Below the pieces are notes generated by a model. The model worked only from the letters and a program-made list of their open reading frames with translations, was not told the DNA's origin and made no database searches. Positions 19,851 to 28,077 of a stretch of 64,000 nt of DNA are shown here, one piece after another (position 1 is the first letter of the stretch; every line of letters begins with the position of its first letter). The position numbers and the translations under genes were made by a program. The DNA is from Echinicola sp. 20G (GTDB taxonomy: Bacteria > Bacteroidota > Bacteroidia > Cytophagales > Cyclobacteriaceae). The stretch is taken from contig NZ_AP024154.1 of the NCBI RefSeq assembly GCF_015533855.1, positions 3,478,501-3,542,500 on the forward strand, in the 5' to 3' direction.

Positions 19851-20783
19851 CTACTGATTCATTTCTTGAATGAAACTGGGTGTGACCGGGTCATTTTTAA
19901 AAAAGTCAGCTTTTTTACCTTGGCTTAGTGCCCATCGGTCGAGCCATGAAATCCCCCAATCTCCAAATCTGGTTTCTTTTGATTGATATGCTGGATCTTT
20001 AAGTACTTCTTCTTGGCTGACAAATTGATAACCATGTTTTTGATAGCAGTCAAGAAGTTCATCCATATATTCTGCATTGAGTAAGCTCGCATGGCAAAGT
20101 AGGATTTGGTTGATGTTTCTCTCAAATAGCGCTTGGGCAGATTGCTCAAAATAAAGGAGTTTTTCCTCCATATATTGTACATATGCTGTACCGATTTTCC
20201 TCATAAGAGATTGATCTTTGGCTTTGTAGGCTTTGGAATAGGCATAGGCAAACAAATAGTCTGCATTATCAATGGTGACAGGAGCTTCGATGTAATGATG
20301 TGTCTTCAAAAATTGGCTCAAACTATCTTTTTGAGCCTGATTAGCACCGCTTCTTAAATAGGGATGCCTGAAAAACTTTAGTTCTTTTCCGTATTCAGGT
20401 AATAGTTCTACAAGTACTTTTTGTCCTTTTAATATGTCTTTTGTGAAAGCATCAAAACCAACTTGGTGATAGTTTGGGTGAGAATAGGTGTGGTTGCCTA
20501 AGTCCATTCCATTTTCTAACCAATACTTTAAAAGCCCAAGGTCAGAATCAGTTAGTTTTCCATCATTATACAATTTAACTTCATTGACATAACCAATTGC
20601 TGGAACATTATATTTCACAAAGGTGTCAACTAATTTTTGGGTTATATTTTGCTTAAACTCGATTTCATTGATGCCATAGGTAACCGTTGGAAGGTCATCT
20701 ACTGTGATGCACATTTTCTTATTTTGAGCCTGAGCCCAACTGATTGTCAATAGGGTGAGGAGAAAAAGGTTGAATTTTTTCAT
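19851..20783 (-). CDS. Secreted polysaccharide deacetylase
   Basis: A 310-residue NodB-family carbohydrate esterase (CE4) with a signal peptide (cleavage around residue 19, WAQAQ). The motifs are in order: TVDD (28-30) with the catalytic-base and metal aspartates, NHTYSH with His98 and His102 as metal ligands, and RHPYL at 139-143. The tail with LLCHASLLNAEYMDELL supplies the late histidine motif. It probably removes acetyl groups from peptidoglycan or an exopolysaccharide in the periplasm. It lies 18 bases downstream of a membrane-anchored thioredoxin gene on the same strand. Confidence 0.88.
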   Translation of the reverse strand: MKKFNLFLLTLLTISWAQAQNKKMCITVDDLPTVTYGINEIEFKQNITQKLVDTFVKYNVPAIGYVNEVKLYNDGKLTDSDLGLLKYWLENGMDLGNHTYSHPNYHQVGFDAFTKDILKGQKVLVELLPEYGKELKFFRHPYLRSGANQAQKDSLSQFLKTHHYIEAPVTIDNADYLFAYAYSKAYKAKDQSLMRKIGTAYVQYMEEKLLYFEQSAQALFERNINQILLCHASLLNAEYMDELLDCYQKHGYQFVSQEEVLKDPAYQSKETRFGDWGISWLDRWALSQGKKADFFKNDPVTPSFIQEMNQ

Positions 20784-20801
20784 AAGTTGTTTAAGACTGT
20801 T

Positions 20802-21668
20802 TTAGTTGTTAAGTTCCTTTTGGAGGATTTCATCAACTCCTTCGATTGTTCCCATGTAAATAATACTTCCTTTCTTATTAAGGACAACAACGGTAGGGTA
20901 GACATAAATATCAAAATCATCCATGATTTTTTGAGTGCCTTGAAGCACAGGAAAGTTGTATCCTCGATCCTTTACAGAGTCAAAGGCTTGTTTGGGTTTG
21001 TCATTGGTCATGGGTCTATTAATAGCAAAAATCTCTACCGCCTGGTTATCTTTATACTGGTTATATAAGTCTTGGAGCTGCGGGAATTTTTTCCAGCATG
21101 GCCCACAACTGATAAACCAAAAATCAAGAACTACTATTTTTCCTTTTAGCGATTCATTGGATACAGTCTCTCCATCTATCCCTTTTGCTTCAAAACCAAT
21201 CGTTTTTTCAATTGTCACTTTACCGGAGATATTGCCAAATTCGATAAAGTGGACCCAAGTATTGTAAAGGTTTAAATTAAGTAATAACGGAAATAGAAAA
21301 AGAAGTGTAGTATAAAGGCCTTTTCTTTTAAAATCTTTAGTAGAGAAAATTCCAGCTCCCAATATAGCAAGGAGGTAGGAAAGATAGGATGGGAATACCT
21401 TAGTAGAAAACCTAAAACTGGGACTGGTAACAAATATAAAGATGAGGACGCCAAAGAGAGATAAGAATGTAATGGCTTTGGATGAAAGGAACTTATCAAA
21501 CTTTTTGTAATAAAAAGTGATGGATACAAACAATAGCACAAAGCCTAAAAGTGCTCCAAATCCCCATAGACTATAGTCTTTTGAAAGACCCAGAGTATAA
21601 TCACTGATCAAAAATGCGGTTGTAAAAGTAAGTAAGCCTGTGAAAAGACTTAATATCCATTTTTTCAT
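20802..21668 (-). CDS. Membrane-anchored TlpA-like thiol-disulfide oxidoreductase
   Basis: A 288-residue fusion: five hydrophobic helices (about 4-22, 34-53, 65-81, 92-108 and 117-134) followed by a thioredoxin-fold domain from about 150 with the active site SCGPC (188-191) and the cis-proline segment YVYPTVVV. Five helices with an inside N-terminus place the thioredoxin domain in the periplasm. Standard TlpA proteins have one anchor, so the larger membrane part is unusual and could pass electrons or bind a partner. It precedes the polysaccharide deacetylase gene with an 18-base gap, suggesting co-expression. Confidence 0.85.
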   Translation of the reverse strand: MKKWILSLFTGLLTFTTAFLISDYTLGLSKDYSLWGFGALLGFVLLFVSITFYYKKFDKFLSSKAITFLSLFGVLIFIFVTSPSFRFSTKVFPSYLSYLLAILGAGIFSTKDFKRKGLYTTLLFLFPLLLNLNLYNTWVHFIEFGNISGKVTIEKTIGFEAKGIDGETVSNESLKGKIVVLDFWFISCGPCWKKFPQLQDLYNQYKDNQAVEIFAINRPMTNDKPKQAFDSVKDRGYNFPVLQGTQKIMDDFDIYVYPTVVVLNKKGSIIYMGTIEGVDEILQKELNN

Positions 21669-21823
21669 ATTAATAAGAAATAGGGTGTATATTGACGTTA
21701 CTAGCTATACGTAAAGTTGTAGTAAAAGGTATTGCTGCTATGATTGGATGAATCGGACATAGGGAATTACTCCAAATGACTATTTCAGATTTCATATGAA
21801 TTTAATTCAGTTGGGAGCTAAGC

Positions 21824-22696
21824 TTAATAGGTGTCTACTAAATTAAACCGAATAGATTCACCTTGTTTTTTTTGAGCTAAACAAGAAATAGCGGTTTGAC
21901 TGAGCTGCAATATGCGCGGATATCCCCCAGTCACCTGAGCATCTCTCATTAAAATTAAAAGTTTCCCGCCTGGTGTCAGTTGAACAGTACCTGGGTAAAC
22001 TGGTGCCGTTAGGATTTCTTTTAATTCATTGACAAGTGGCTCTTTAAGTTGAATTCCCATTCTGTTTTGTTGGGCAGAAAGATGGAAGTTCTTTTCAAAT
22101 AATTGCTCAAAAGTAGACCGTGGTAATTTCTCTGCTTCAGGGCCGGCATAGACATCCAAAGTTTTGTTCTTAAGCAATGATTCATCGATAGCAACTTTGG
22201 CATAGGGGGTGTTTGATTTAGATTGATGCGTTTTAAAAGGTAGCAATGCCCCTTTTTTTAATCTAAAGTTTTCTGTAATGCCTTTGTACCAGCTTCTGCT
22301 TTTCAAAATACAGGGGCTTTGAAAACCGCCTTTTATGCCTAAATACATTCTAAAACCAGTGGTGAATGGTCCAATTTTTAGAATGTCTCCGTTTTTGATT
22401 TTTACAGGTTTGTTGATAGGGTGTTTGCTTCCATTTAATTGGATAGAGGCTTCAGCTCCAGTGAGCACGATCTCAGTGTAACCTATAAACTTTAATTCAT
22501 CCCCAAGCATTGTCATTTCCAAACATGCATCATTAGGGTCATTTTGTAGAAGGTGATTGGCCAAAGCAAAGGATTGCCGATCCATGGCGCCTGCAGCGGG
22601 AATTCCCCAATGTCCTTGCCCAAACCTTCCCAGATCTTGGATGGAACTATAGAAACCGGTTTTGATAACTTCAATTTGTCCCTCAGATATATTCAT
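21824..22696 (-). CDS. pxpC: 5-oxoprolinase subunit C
   Basis: A 290-residue biotin-dependent-carboxyltransferase-like protein (KipA/YbgK type). With PxpA and PxpB it hydrolyses 5-oxoproline (pyroglutamate) to glutamate using ATP. Family features are GFYSSIQDLGRFGQGHWGIP at the N terminus, GAMDRQSFALANHLL, and the C-terminal LMRDAQVTGGYPRI. The first 14 bases overlap the end of pxpB, as is usual in this operon. A downstream terminator was not seen. Confidence 0.93.
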   Translation of the reverse strand: MNISEGQIEVIKTGFYSSIQDLGRFGQGHWGIPAAGAMDRQSFALANHLLQNDPNDACLEMTMLGDELKFIGYTEIVLTGAEASIQLNGSKHPINKPVKIKNGDILKIGPFTTGFRMYLGIKGGFQSPCILKSRSWYKGITENFRLKKGALLPFKTHQSKSNTPYAKVAIDESLLKNKTLDVYAGPEAEKLPRSTFEQLFEKNFHLSAQQNRMGIQLKEPLVNELKEILTAPVYPGTVQLTPGGKLLILMRDAQVTGGYPRILQLSQTAISCLAQKKQGESIRFNLVDTY

Positions 22697-23396
22697 ACTT
22701 TAGTTCGAATTGATGGTTTGCTATTTCTTTTTGAATCGATTCAAATTCTGTTTTTTCAATTGAGTGAAATTGGATTTCATCTCCTGGTTGAGCTTGAAGG
22801 GGAGGTTGCTTATTCAAATTGAAAAGGGTCAGAGGGGTCTTTCCAATGATGTTCCATCCACCAGGGCTATCCATCGGATAAATTCCAGTTTGCTTGCCCC
22901 CAATGGCTAAAGACCCTTTCTCAATAACAGGGTCTGGGCGGTCCTTCCTTGCAGCGAACAACTTAGGAGATAATCCTCCCAAATACATAAAGCCAGGCAT
23001 AAAGCCATAAAAATGAAGTAAATAAGGTTTGTCCTGATGTAGTTTAACAATGTCAGAAATGTCAAGCTTAGTGATTTCTGAGACTCTTTGGAGGTCTTTC
23101 CCTTCATACAATACAGGAATAGACCATCGTTTTCTTTTAATAACCTCCTGCTGAAATTTTTCTGAGCAGAAAGTTTCAAGTTTGCTTACTACTTGATTCA
23201 AAGAGAAATGATCCTTAAAGTGTAAACTAAGACAATGGTACCCCAAATTGACATCCCAAAGTTCATCATGCCACTCAGAAATGATCCTCTTTTTCATTAT
23301 CATCATTTCCATTAGAATGCTTTGCCGAATCTCAGGAGGCCAACATGCTTCCAAAATGTTTGGAGAAATCTTTTTATAATTCAGCTTGAGAGACAT
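22683..23396 (-). CDS. pxpB: 5-oxoprolinase subunit B
   Basis: A 237-residue KipI-family protein. The conserved blocks YGFMPGFMYLGGL near residue 130 and DSPGGWNIIGKTPL near residue 175 are diagnostic of the allophanate hydrolase subunit 1 / PxpB fold. In B. subtilis the homologue KipI also inhibits the sporulation kinase KinA, which is not relevant here because no sporulation genes are expected. Flanked by pxpA (26-base gap) and pxpC (14-base overlap). Confidence 0.93.
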   Translation of the reverse strand: MSLKLNYKKISPNILEACWPPEIRQSILMEMMIMKKRIISEWHDELWDVNLGYHCLSLHFKDHFSLNQVVSKLETFCSEKFQQEVIKRKRWSIPVLYEGKDLQRVSEITKLDISDIVKLHQDKPYLLHFYGFMPGFMYLGGLSPKLFAARKDRPDPVIEKGSLAIGGKQTGIYPMDSPGGWNIIGKTPLTLFNLNKQPPLQAQPGDEIQFHSIEKTEFESIQKEIANHQFELKYEYI

Positions 23397-23422
23397 ATGT
23401 TGATGATTATGATTTGATCTAA

Positions 23423-24136
23423 TTACTTATTGATCAGTGAATAAATTGCCTTTGTGATTTCCAGTGCAGTAGGATTGTCCCCATGTACACAGACAGTATC
23501 TGCCTTGATGGGTAAAGATTTCCCGGAAAGGGTTTTTACCGTTCCTTCCTCTATCATGGATGAAAGATGAGGAAGTACTTCTTCTGGTCTATGTAAAACC
23601 GCTTTTGGTTCTTTTCTATTCACCAGGGTCAAGTCATCATTATAATTACGATCTGCAAACACTTCATATTCCACTTTGATACCTTGGTCTTTTGCTAAGG
23701 CTGCAATAATTGATCCATCCTGGGCGTAGAGGATTGTTTGCGGATAACGCTGGGTCAGGATTTGGACAAACATTTTAGCTATGTTAGGATTAATAGCCGC
23801 TTCATTATACAGCGCTCCATGTGGCTTAATATGATGAAGTTGGGCACCTTTTAAATTTACCCATTTCTCTAATGTCTCGATTTGTGCTAAAATGCTATCC
23901 TTTAGTTTCTCCAATGGCATATCCATTAACAAACGACCAAAATTTTCACGATCGGGATAGGATGGATGGGCACCTATCTTAAGCTTGTTTTTAATGGCTA
24001 ATTCAATGGTTTTTTGCATTGTTTGATCATCTCCAGCATGACCTCCGCATGCAATATTGCAACTAGTGATATAAGGCATAATTGCTGCGTCGGAACCCAT
24101 TCCTTCTCCCAAATCACTATTGATGTCTATTGGCAT
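23423..24136 (-). CDS. pxpA: 5-oxoprolinase subunit A
   Basis: A 237-residue LamB/YcsF-family protein, the third 5-oxoprolinase component. The N-terminal IDINSDLGEGMGSDA, SCNIACGGHAGDD and HIKPHGALYNEA are the characteristic glycosyl-hydrolase-like barrel motifs, and VCVHGDNPTALE is at the C terminus. The gene lies between the Nramp-like transporter (10-base gap) and pxpB, in the same order around the transporter as the B. subtilis ycsG-ycsF-kipIA region. Confidence 0.94.
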   Translation of the reverse strand: MPIDINSDLGEGMGSDAAIMPYITSCNIACGGHAGDDQTMQKTIELAIKNKLKIGAHPSYPDRENFGRLLMDMPLEKLKDSILAQIETLEKWVNLKGAQLHHIKPHGALYNEAAINPNIAKMFVQILTQRYPQTILYAQDGSIIAALAKDQGIKVEYEVFADRNYNDDLTLVNRKEPKAVLHRPEEVLPHLSSMIEEGTVKTLSGKSLPIKADTVCVHGDNPTALEITKAIYSLINK

Positions 24137-24146
24137 AAGATTTATT

Positions 24147-25361
24147 TTAAATAACGCTTATAATACTTTTAATTCCCAAAACCCAAGTAATAATCCAAAT
24201 AGCAAAAGTCAATATATTCCATTGAATACTGTTCTTAAAATTTCCCATCAATTGTTTTCTATTGATCACCCAAAGTATAAATGTACTCAGTACGGGCAAT
24301 AAAATACCATTGGCCAACTGTGCAATTGTGATCAGCTGAACGGGCTTGATACCTAATGAAGAGAAAATAATACCAAGAAAGAGAATAACGCTAAAAGTCC
24401 ATCTCATTCCTTTGGAAGAGAGTTCACTGCTCCATCCAAAGCATCCACATACCACAAGTGCTCCAGCAAGAGGAGCCGTTATGGAAGAGGTGATTCCGGC
24501 AGCAAACAATCCCATCCCTAGAAAGTAAGGTGATGAAGCTCCCAATAATGGCTCGACACTTTTGGAAAGATCCAAAACAGATTGGATGTTAGAGGCTTCC
24601 CCCAAAGTGCCAGTAATCAATATAGCCATTGATACCAGTCCTCCCAAAACTACTGAGATAACAGTATCCACTCTCGCATATTTAAGGTCAGCAGGTGTAT
24701 TCCACTTTTTTGCCACCAGAGAGGTATGCAAGAAAAGATTATAAGGCACGACCGTTGTACCTATTAAAGCCACTATGGTCATGATATTGTCTCCATTGAT
24801 ATTGGGGACGAATCCTGTCAGCAAATCATTGAACTTGGGTTGGCTCATTGAAGCAGTGATGAGAAAGACCAAGCTCATCAGGATAACAACCATAACCATA
24901 AACTGCTCCACTTTCTTATAGCTGCCACTCATTAGCAATCCCCAAGCCAGTAGACCAGTAATGAGCGGAAAGGGAGAAATATTGACACTTGTGAATTGAA
25001 ATGTTGGCAAGGTTCCAAAGGCTTCTAAACCTAAAACAGCTCCTCCAATATTTCCTGCTTCATAAGCAGCGTTTCCTATAACGATAGCCATAATAACCAG
25101 TACAAGTGAAATGATCCTGGCAACTGGCTGTCCAATTTCCTGACGGATGATCTCAGTCAACCCTTTTTGGCTGATCAGTCCAATTCGCGCAGAAGTTTCT
25201 TGCAAAACAATCGTAGCAATAACTGACAGCAGAAGAGCCCAAAGTAAGTCGAACCCAAAATTTACACCTGCCAAGGTACAAACCGTGACAGTACCCGGTC
25301 CAATAAAAGCGGCAGCTACCAAAGGCCCTGGTCCGATATATTTTCTAATACTATTTTTCAA
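24147..25361 (-). CDS. Nramp-fold transporter lacking canonical metal ligands, pxp operon
   Basis: A 404-residue membrane protein with 10-11 helices and clear Nramp-family similarity. Canonical Nramp proteins have DPGN in helix 1 and A-x-M-P-H in helix 6, which bind the metal. Here these positions read GPGT (21-24) and TTVVPY (202-207), so the Asp, Asn, Met and His are all replaced. That fits the YcsG-like clade, not a manganese/iron importer. Being first gene of the pxp operon, it may import 5-oxoproline or a related compound (inference). The start is a TTG at 25361; no in-frame ATG exists before an upstream stop. Confidence 0.88.
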   Translation of the reverse strand: MKNSIRKYIGPGPLVAAAFIGPGTVTVCTLAGVNFGFDLLWALLLSVIATIVLQETSARIGLISQKGLTEIIRQEIGQPVARIISLVLVIMAIVIGNAAYEAGNIGGAVLGLEAFGTLPTFQFTSVNISPFPLITGLLAWGLLMSGSYKKVEQFMVMVVILMSLVFLITASMSQPKFNDLLTGFVPNINGDNIMTIVALIGTTVVPYNLFLHTSLVAKKWNTPADLKYARVDTVISVVLGGLVSMAILITGTLGEASNIQSVLDLSKSVEPLLGASSPYFLGMGLFAAGITSSITAPLAGALVVCGCFGWSSELSSKGMRWTFSVILFLGIIFSSLGIKPVQLITIAQLANGILLPVLSTFILWVINRKQLMGNFKNSIQWNILTFAIWIITWVLGIKSIISVI

Positions 25362-25571
25362 TTTTGGAGTTAATTTGAAAAGGAAACTAAAATCCTAATT
25401 TAATGGAATCGACTGGAAAATGACCAAATAGTTTATAAATGGAGTAATGGCTTTTTACTTAAGTCATCTTGGTGTCGATTGGAATTAAAAAGTGACATTA
25501 AATGTCTCATTGTGGTTGGTTCATTTTAGGCAAAGCCCAATCTAAAACTTAATTTGCCTTCTTAAATTACA

Positions 25572-26825
25572 ATGATAATGGAAATGATTTTGATAGGTTT
25601 GGTAGCACTAAATGCTCTTTTGAGTCTTTGGCTCATTATGAAAGGCTCCCAATCCGTTAAGTTAGAGAAGACGATACAGACCTATTTTGACCAAATGAAA
25701 TTGGAAGTCAATAGGCAAATGGGTGAGAATAGACAAGAAATTGGTCAAAACATCAACCAACAGTTTAAGTTGGTTTTTGATGCATTGAGAGAAAACTCAA
25801 AAGATCAAAATCTCACTTTACGTGAATTTGGAAAGCTTTTTAGAGAAAATGTTCGGGAATTTAATGAACTCCAAAAAGAAAAGTTCAATGAGCTGGAAAG
25901 GCGGCAGGAAAAAATGCTGCAATCCACTGAAGAGCGGTTGGAGAAGATGAGGGAGACGGTAGATGAAAAGTTGCAAAAAACTTTGGAGCTAAGACTGGGG
26001 CAATCTTTTGAAATGGTCAGCAAACAACTTCAGGCCGTTCAAAAAGGCTTGGGTGAAATGCAAAGTCTGGCAACCGGAGTAGGTGACCTTAAAAAGGTTT
26101 TGACCAATGTAAAGAGTAGAGGGATTCTGGGAGAATACCAACTTGAAGGTATCTTGGAAAATATATTGGCTCCAGATCAGTACATCAGCAATGCTACCAT
26201 GAAGAAAGGTGCTTCAGAAAGGGTTGAGTTTGCGGTGAAGCTTCCCGGAAACAATGGGGATGAACCGGTATTACTGCCTATTGATGCAAAATTCCCTCAA
26301 GAAGCTTACCACAGGTTATTGGATGCTTATGAGGTAGGAGAGAAGCTGCTCATTGAGCAGGCAAAGTCAGAACTTACCAAGGCCATTAAAAAATCTGCCC
26401 AGGATATCAGCCATAAATATATCCATCCTCCTTATACCACTGATTTTGCAGTAATGTTTTTGCCTATGGAAAGTCTCTACGCTGAGGTCATCAGGGACGG
26501 TGCGCTTTCACAATTGTTACAAAGAGAATATAAAGTGGTCATAACAGGTCCCACTACATTGGCAGCCATGCTCAATAGTCTTCAGATGGGATTTAAGACA
26601 TTGGCCATCCAGAAAAGAAGCAGTGAAGTTTGGAAAGTGCTTGGTGCAGTAAAAGCAGAGTTTGGCAAATTTGGCAACCTGATAGAAAAAGCACAGAAAA
26701 AACTCAATGAAGCCAATAATGAGTTGGATACTTTGGTTGGAACTCGTACTAGGGTTATTCAGAGGAAATTAAGGGATGTGGAAGAATTGTCAGACGGTGA
26801 AGGAGAGAAACTGTTGGACGGATAA
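25572..26825 (+). CDS. rmuC: DNA recombination protein RmuC
   Basis: A 417-residue protein that limits sequence inversions at repeats in E. coli and has a restriction-endonuclease-like core. The N-terminal membrane helix (about 5-21) is followed by a long coiled coil (about 30-165) rich in E/K/Q. The RmuC core starts with VKSRGILGEYQLEGILE and contains LPIDAKFPQEAY and KYIHPPYTTDFAVMFLPMESLYAEV. Length is normal. Divergent from the pxp operon, with a 210-base gap that shows no strong promoter match. Confidence 0.94.
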   Translation: MIMEMILIGLVALNALLSLWLIMKGSQSVKLEKTIQTYFDQMKLEVNRQMGENRQEIGQNINQQFKLVFDALRENSKDQNLTLREFGKLFRENVREFNELQKEKFNELERRQEKMLQSTEERLEKMRETVDEKLQKTLELRLGQSFEMVSKQLQAVQKGLGEMQSLATGVGDLKKVLTNVKSRGILGEYQLEGILENILAPDQYISNATMKKGASERVEFAVKLPGNNGDEPVLLPIDAKFPQEAYHRLLDAYEVGEKLLIEQAKSELTKAIKKSAQDISHKYIHPPYTTDFAVMFLPMESLYAEVIRDGALSQLLQREYKVVITGPTTLAAMLNSLQMGFKTLAIQKRSSEVWKVLGAVKAEFGKFGNLIEKAQKKLNEANNELDTLVGTRTRVIQRKLRDVEELSDGEGEKLLDG

Positions 26826-26910
26826 ATGGTTTTTGAATAGTTTCAAAGTAGATTTTACATTGTGAAAAATACAACTTTGGGCTTAGTTCAACGTTTTTTA
26901 CATAAAACGG

Positions 26911-26915
26911 AGGTT
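26911..26915 (+). promoter_or_regulatory. Shine-Dalgarno site fixing the DUF4136 start
   Basis: GGAGG-like sequence (CGGAGGTT) three to eight bases ahead of the ATG at 26919. It is unusual for this AT-rich genome and decides the start codon. Confidence 0.7.
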
Positions 26916-26918
26916 AAT

Positions 26919-27500
26919 ATGAAATCGAGAATTGGTATAAGCTTGTTACTATTTGTAGTGGCCATAGCAGCTTGTAATCCTGTAAAAGTTTATTTGGAAA
27001 AAGAAGAAGTAAGACCTGAAAGGTCGTACAAGACTTTTGCGATCATCAATCAGTATCAGGGAAAGGATGCTTGGAATTCACCCACTTTGAATCAAAACCT
27101 TATTGATGACCTAGTAAAAGGAATGGAGGAGAGAGGCTATCAGCAGGATATAGAAAGGCCTGATTTAATTTTGCGCTATAATACGCTTTTGAGCGAAAAT
27201 GAAAAAGAAGTCAGGGATAACTCCTATAATGGGTTTTACCCTTATGGTATGTACAATCCAATGATGTACCGATATCCATTTGGTTCTCCCTATCCTTACT
27301 GGCCTAGTCAAACGGAAATAGAAAAATACAAGTTAGGGGAAGTAGTCATAGATTTTATTGACCCAAAGGCTGATGAGATAATCTTGCGCATCAGTGCTGT
27401 GGGTGAGGTAAATAATATAAAACAGAAGTATAAAAATATCGGGGTTTCCGTGGATAAAATCTTACATGAATTTTCTAGAAATATGACGGTGGAAGGCTAA
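26919..27500 (+). CDS. DUF4136 lipoprotein
   Basis: A 193-residue lipoprotein with the lipobox VAIAAC. The DUF4136 pattern is seen as YKTFAIINQY, then LIDDLVKGMEERGYQ, PDLILRYNTLL, a Tyr/Pro-rich insert (about 100-125) and GEVVIDFIDPKADEIILRISAVGEV. The start is the ATG at 26919: it is preceded by GGAGG, one of the few good Shine-Dalgarno sites in the window, and begins the signal peptide. The upstream GTG at 26862 only adds unrelated residues. Envelope-located, function unknown. A hairpin terminator follows. Confidence 0.87.
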   Translation: MKSRIGISLLLFVVAIAACNPVKVYLEKEEVRPERSYKTFAIINQYQGKDAWNSPTLNQNLIDDLVKGMEERGYQQDIERPDLILRYNTLLSENEKEVRDNSYNGFYPYGMYNPMMYRYPFGSPYPYWPSQTEIEKYKLGEVVIDFIDPKADEIILRISAVGEVNNIKQKYKNIGVSVDKILHEFSRNMTVEG

Positions 27501-27533
27501 AGGAATTTAAACCAATTATTTACTATTTTGTGG

Positions 27534-27566
27534 AGCCATTTGAATTTTCAAATGGCTTTCTCATTT
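27534..27566 (+). terminator. Terminator after the DUF4136 gene
   Basis: A perfect 10-bp stem (27534-27543 with 27548-27557) with a four-base loop and a T-rich tail, 33 bases after the stop. It overlaps the possible upstream extension of the next gene and so supports the start at 27581. Confidence 0.75.
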
Positions 27567-27580
27567 ATTACAGATTACAA

Positions 27581-27922
27581 ATGAAAATAAGCTATAACAA
27601 TAAAAGGTTTCGGTCGATTAGCAATAGCGGTAATGGTGAGGTTTCTTCGGAGACTTTTTTTGAATATAAACAGGAAGGAAAAATTTTGACAGGGACTTAT
27701 TTTGGTGGAGAAATTATCAAAGGCCAGCTCTTAGGGAAAGTGAATGATCAAGGTGTAATTGATATGAATTATCATCATATTAATACCAAGGGGCAACTAA
27801 TGAGTGGCTGCTGTAAATCTGTTCCAGAACTTTTAGAGAATGGGGAAATCAGGTTGTTAGAATCTTGGCAGTGGACATCAGGAGATAGATCAGAGGGACA
27901 ATCTGTAATTGAGGAGATTTGA
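27581..27922 (+). CDS. Small beta-rich protein of the 'N-acetylglutamate synthase-like' group
   Basis: A 113-residue cytoplasmic protein built of short strands (GKILTGTYFGGEIIKGQLLGKV, GVIDMNYHHINTKGQLMSGCC, EIRLLESWQWTSGD). Proteins with this layout are often labelled N-acetylglutamate synthase in Bacteroidota databases, but nothing here resembles an acetyltransferase, so I do not transfer that name. The start at 27581 (MKISYNNKRF) avoids the upstream terminator hairpin. Function unknown. Confidence 0.7.
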   Translation: MKISYNNKRFRSISNSGNGEVSSETFFEYKQEGKILTGTYFGGEIIKGQLLGKVNDQGVIDMNYHHINTKGQLMSGCCKSVPELLENGEIRLLESWQWTSGDRSEGQSVIEEI

Positions 27923-28039
27923 TTTTTGATGTATAGATTTTGTAAAGAAAGTAACAGGTTCGCCCAATTAAAAGGTTGGTTACAATACTAAAGCAATAGG
28001 GGAAAACCTAATGTGCATCGATAAAAATTGATTTACAAT

Positions 28040-28072
28040 TTTGTCATTGCGGTGATAAACCAGTTATCTTTA
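28040..28072 (+). promoter_or_regulatory. Probable trkA promoter, very short leader
   Basis: TTTG at 28040-28043 and TATCTTTA at 28065-28072 (consensus TAnnTTTG) are spaced by 21 bases. The expected transcription start falls on or next to the trkA ATG at 28078, so the transcript may be leaderless, or translation may begin at the second ATG (28084). Confidence 0.5.
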
Positions 28073-28077
28073 CGGCC

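Noticed and set aside
22021..25398. Plus- and minus-strand shadow ORFs within the pxp operon
   Set aside because: They overlap strongly conserved coding frames and show no independent features.
27581..27922. N-acetylglutamate synthase as a functional name
   Set aside because: No acetyltransferase motif; the label is a database carry-over.
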